This document shows, in pieces, positions 4,946 through 6,418 of a DNA stretch of 6,418 bases. The position numbers and the translations under genes were made by a program. Source of the stretch: SCSIO-59966 sp046566185 (GTDB lineage: Bacteria > Actinomycetota > Actinomycetes > Actinomycetales > SCSIO-59966); the NCBI GenBank assembly GCA_046566185.1, contig JBKHXE010000098.1, positions 1 through 6,418 on the forward strand. The letters are read 5' to 3'. Position 1 is the stretch's first letter; every line of letters starts with the position of its first letter. Under the pieces are notes generated by a model that did no database searches, was not told the origin of the DNA, and saw nothing but the letters and a program-made list of their open reading frames with translations.

Positions 4946-6143
4946 GGCCGGCGAGGGCGTGAGGTTGGGCGTGCGTCGCTCCGACGTCCTGCTCTGCGGT
5001 GCGCTCCTGCTGGTGAGCCTGGTCCAGGTGCTCTGGGTCCAGCCGGTGCGCAGCCTGTGGTTCCCGGGCGCCTCCTGGTTCGGTCCTCTCCTGGCGGTCG
5101 TCTCCGTCGTCCCGTTGGCCTGGAGGCGGGCCCGTCCGGTGGCGGCAGCCGTGGTCGGGAGCTCCTTGTGGTGGGTCCCGACGGATGCCTTCCTGTTCGT
5201 GGGCTACGTCTGCGCGGTCCTGCTCTGCTTCGCCGTCGGCCGCTGGGCGCGAAGACCACGAGGAGCGGTCCTCGCGTGCGTGTGGGCTCTCGCCACCGGG
5301 ACCTTCGGCTTCCTGGCGATCGAGCACGCGGAGGACCGCTTCGTCCCCCTCCTCTTCGACCTCGAGGTCCGGGAGGAGGTCGCCGAGCTCACGATCCCCA
5401 GCGCCGACACCCTGCTCGGCCTCCTGGGTTTCTGGCTCATCGTGCTGGTCCCGTTCGCCGTCGGCCGTGCGATGGCCGCCCAGGACCGCCGGGCAGAGCA
5501 GCGGATCGCCACCGAGCGGGACGACGCCCGCCGCGAGGCCACCGACGAGGAGCGCGCGCGCATCGTGCGTGAGCTGCACGACGTCGTGGGGCACGAGGTG
5601 ACGCTGATGGCCATCCAGTCCGAGGCGGCCGCGATGGCGCTGGACCTGGCGCCGGACCGCGCAGCCGCGCCGATCGCGTCGGTCCGGGAGACCGCTCGGC
5701 GGGCCGGCCGTGAGCTCAGGGCGATCCTCGATCTCCTGGGCGACGGCAGCACCGCGGTCGCCCACGACGGGCGGGGGCTTGCCGAGCTGGTCGACCGGGC
5801 ATCGCGGCTCGGCATCGCTAGCCATCTCGTGGTCACCGGCGAACAGTGGTCCGACGCTCCTCAGCACTGGCTCGCGGTCAACCGCATCGTGCAGGAGTGC
5901 CTCACCAACGCCGGCAAGCATGCCCCGGGCCAGCAGGTCGACGTGAGCGTGGAGTGGTCGCCGGCAGCCGTGCTGGTCCGGGCGGCAAACCCCTTCCCCG
6001 GCGGCGCCGACCCCGGGTCGGGGCACGGCCTGCCGGGCATGGCCGAGCGCGCGCGCCTGCTGGGTGGCACGCTGACGGTGACCCGGGCCCGGGGCCGGTT
6101 CGAGGTGACGGCGTGGCTGCCGGCACCCGCGGAGGGGCGATGA
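4941..6143 (+). CDS. NarL-type two-component sensor histidine kinase, six membrane helices
   Basis: A 400-residue membrane kinase of the HisKA_3 / DesK-NarX type. About six transmembrane helices (16-33, 45-61, 67-80, 83-101, 108-127, 156-178) form the sensor half. The only sizeable outside loop is about 128-155 and is rich in acidic residues. A short linker/coiled coil (180-205) leads to the dimerisation helix ERARIVRELHDVVGHEV, with phospho-accepting H213 followed by a D-x-x-x-H motif (D214, H218), the position linked to phosphatase activity in this class. The ATP-binding domain has the N box IVQECLTNAGKHAPG (N323) and the G box GSGHGLPGMAERARLLGG (359-376). The signal is unknown. The GTG at 4941 is favoured by the -10 hexamer 8 nt before it. 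The GTG at 4971 has GAGG 6 nt upstream and would give a protein 10 residues shorter with all domains intact. The gene overlaps the response regulator by 4 nt, so the two are translationally coupled. Confidence 0.92.
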   Translation: MRAGEGVRLGVRRSDVLLCGALLLVSLVQVLWVQPVRSLWFPGASWFGPLLAVVSVVPLAWRRARPVAAAVVGSSLWWVPTDAFLFVGYVCAVLLCFAVGRWARRPRGAVLACVWALATGTFGFLAIEHAEDRFVPLLFDLEVREEVAELTIPSADTLLGLLGFWLIVLVPFAVGRAMAAQDRRAEQRIATERDDARREATDEERARIVRELHDVVGHEVTLMAIQSEAAAMALDLAPDRAAAPIASVRETARRAGRELRAILDLLGDGSTAVAHDGRGLAELVDRASRLGIASHLVVTGEQWSDAPQHWLAVNRIVQECLTNAGKHAPGQQVDVSVEWSPAAVLVRAANPFPGGADPGSGHGLPGMAERARLLGGTLTVTRARGRFEVTAWLPAPAEGR

Positions 6144-6418
6144 CGCGGGTCCTGCTGGCCGACGACCAGGACATGGTGCGCAGCGGCATCCGGCTGATCC
6201 TCGAGCTCGCCGGTGTCGAGGTCGTCGCTGAGGCGAGGGACGGCGCCGAGGCCGCAGCCCTCGCCGGTGAGCTGCTGCCGGACGTCGTCCTCATGGACGT
6301 CCGGATGCCCGGCACGGACGGAGTAGAGGGGACCCGGCGGATCGTGGCGGCGGACCTGCCGTGCCGTGTGGTCATGCTGACCACCTTCGACCTGGACAAG
6401 CACGTCTATGACGCCCTC
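6140..6418 (+). CDS. NarL/LuxR-type response regulator, N-terminal part (cut by window end)
   Basis: The ATG at 6140 overlaps the kinase TGA (ATGA) and is preceded by GGAGG (6131-6135) with 4-nt spacing. The 93 visible codons encode most of a receiver domain: acidic pocket D8-D9 in VLLADDQDMVRSGI, phospho-acceptor D53 in VVLMDVRMPGTDG, and T81 in VVMLTTFDLD. This pattern (LADDQ..VR.G...L, LTTFD.D..VY.AL) is typical of NarL-family regulators of actinobacteria, which end in a LuxR-type helix-turn-helix; that DNA-binding half lies beyond position 6418 and is not seen. It is expected to be phosphorylated by the kinase encoded just upstream and to bind an inverted repeat as a dimer. The 24-bp repeat at 4885-4908 is the best candidate in this window, by inference. 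Confidence 0.93.
   Translation, partial: MTRVLLADDQDMVRSGIRLILELAGVEVVAEARDGAEAAALAGELLPDVVLMDVRMPGTDGVEGTRRIVAADLPCRVVMLTTFDLDKHVYDAL

Noticed and set aside
1..6418. A wholly new defence or mobile system
   Set aside because: All but one gene belong to familiar families in intact form. No transposase, integrase, nuclease, toxin-antitoxin pair, CRISPR repeat or direct-repeat border was seen.

Overview
This 6.4 kb window is chromosomal DNA of a very GC-rich bacterium, almost certainly an actinomycete (Actinomycetota). Codon third positions are nearly all G or C. GTG starts are common. Several genes show a TAnnnT -10 hexamer 6-8 nt before a start codon that lacks a clear Shine-Dalgarno (SD) sequence, the arrangement of leaderless actinobacterial genes. 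I cannot place the genus from sequence alone. Coding density is about 95 percent, and I see no mobile element, phage gene, CRISPR array, tRNA or rRNA.

Layout: (1) 2-625, plus strand: the C-terminal effector domain of an IclR-family regulator whose DNA-binding end lies before the window. (2) 3319-632, minus strand: a three-gene run in the order cysteine-synthase-family PLP enzyme, HAD-superfamily phosphatase, RibD. The gaps are 28 and 11 nt, so it is probably one operon. It meets the IclR gene tail to tail with 6 nt between stop codons. (3) 3397-4413, plus strand: galE, UDP-glucose 4-epimerase, divergent from the PLP enzyme across 77 nt and with a likely leaderless promoter. (4) 4807-4418, minus strand: a four-helix membrane protein of unknown function, tail to tail with galE (4 nt between stops). 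(5) 4941-6143 and 6140-6418 (cut by the window end), plus strand: a NarL-type two-component system, a six-helix membrane histidine kinase followed with an ATGA overlap by its response regulator.

Most genes are ordinary actinobacterial housekeeping or regulatory genes: the last common part of riboflavin synthesis before the lumazine steps (RibD), galactose or cell-wall sugar metabolism (GalE), and signal transduction. The part most worth a second look is the 133-nt divergent region 4808-4940. It holds a near-perfect 24-bp inverted repeat (11-bp arms, 2-bp spacer) over the expected -35 position of the kinase gene. A second 15-bp inverted repeat overlaps the kinase TSS/start codon and shares GAGTCG with the first at a 33-bp spacing. 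The simplest reading is that the response regulator binds here and controls both its own operon and the divergent small membrane protein, which would make the membrane protein a target or partner of the system. The PLP enzyme also departs from true cysteine synthases in two cofactor/substrate loops. I do not see convincing evidence of a wholly new system.
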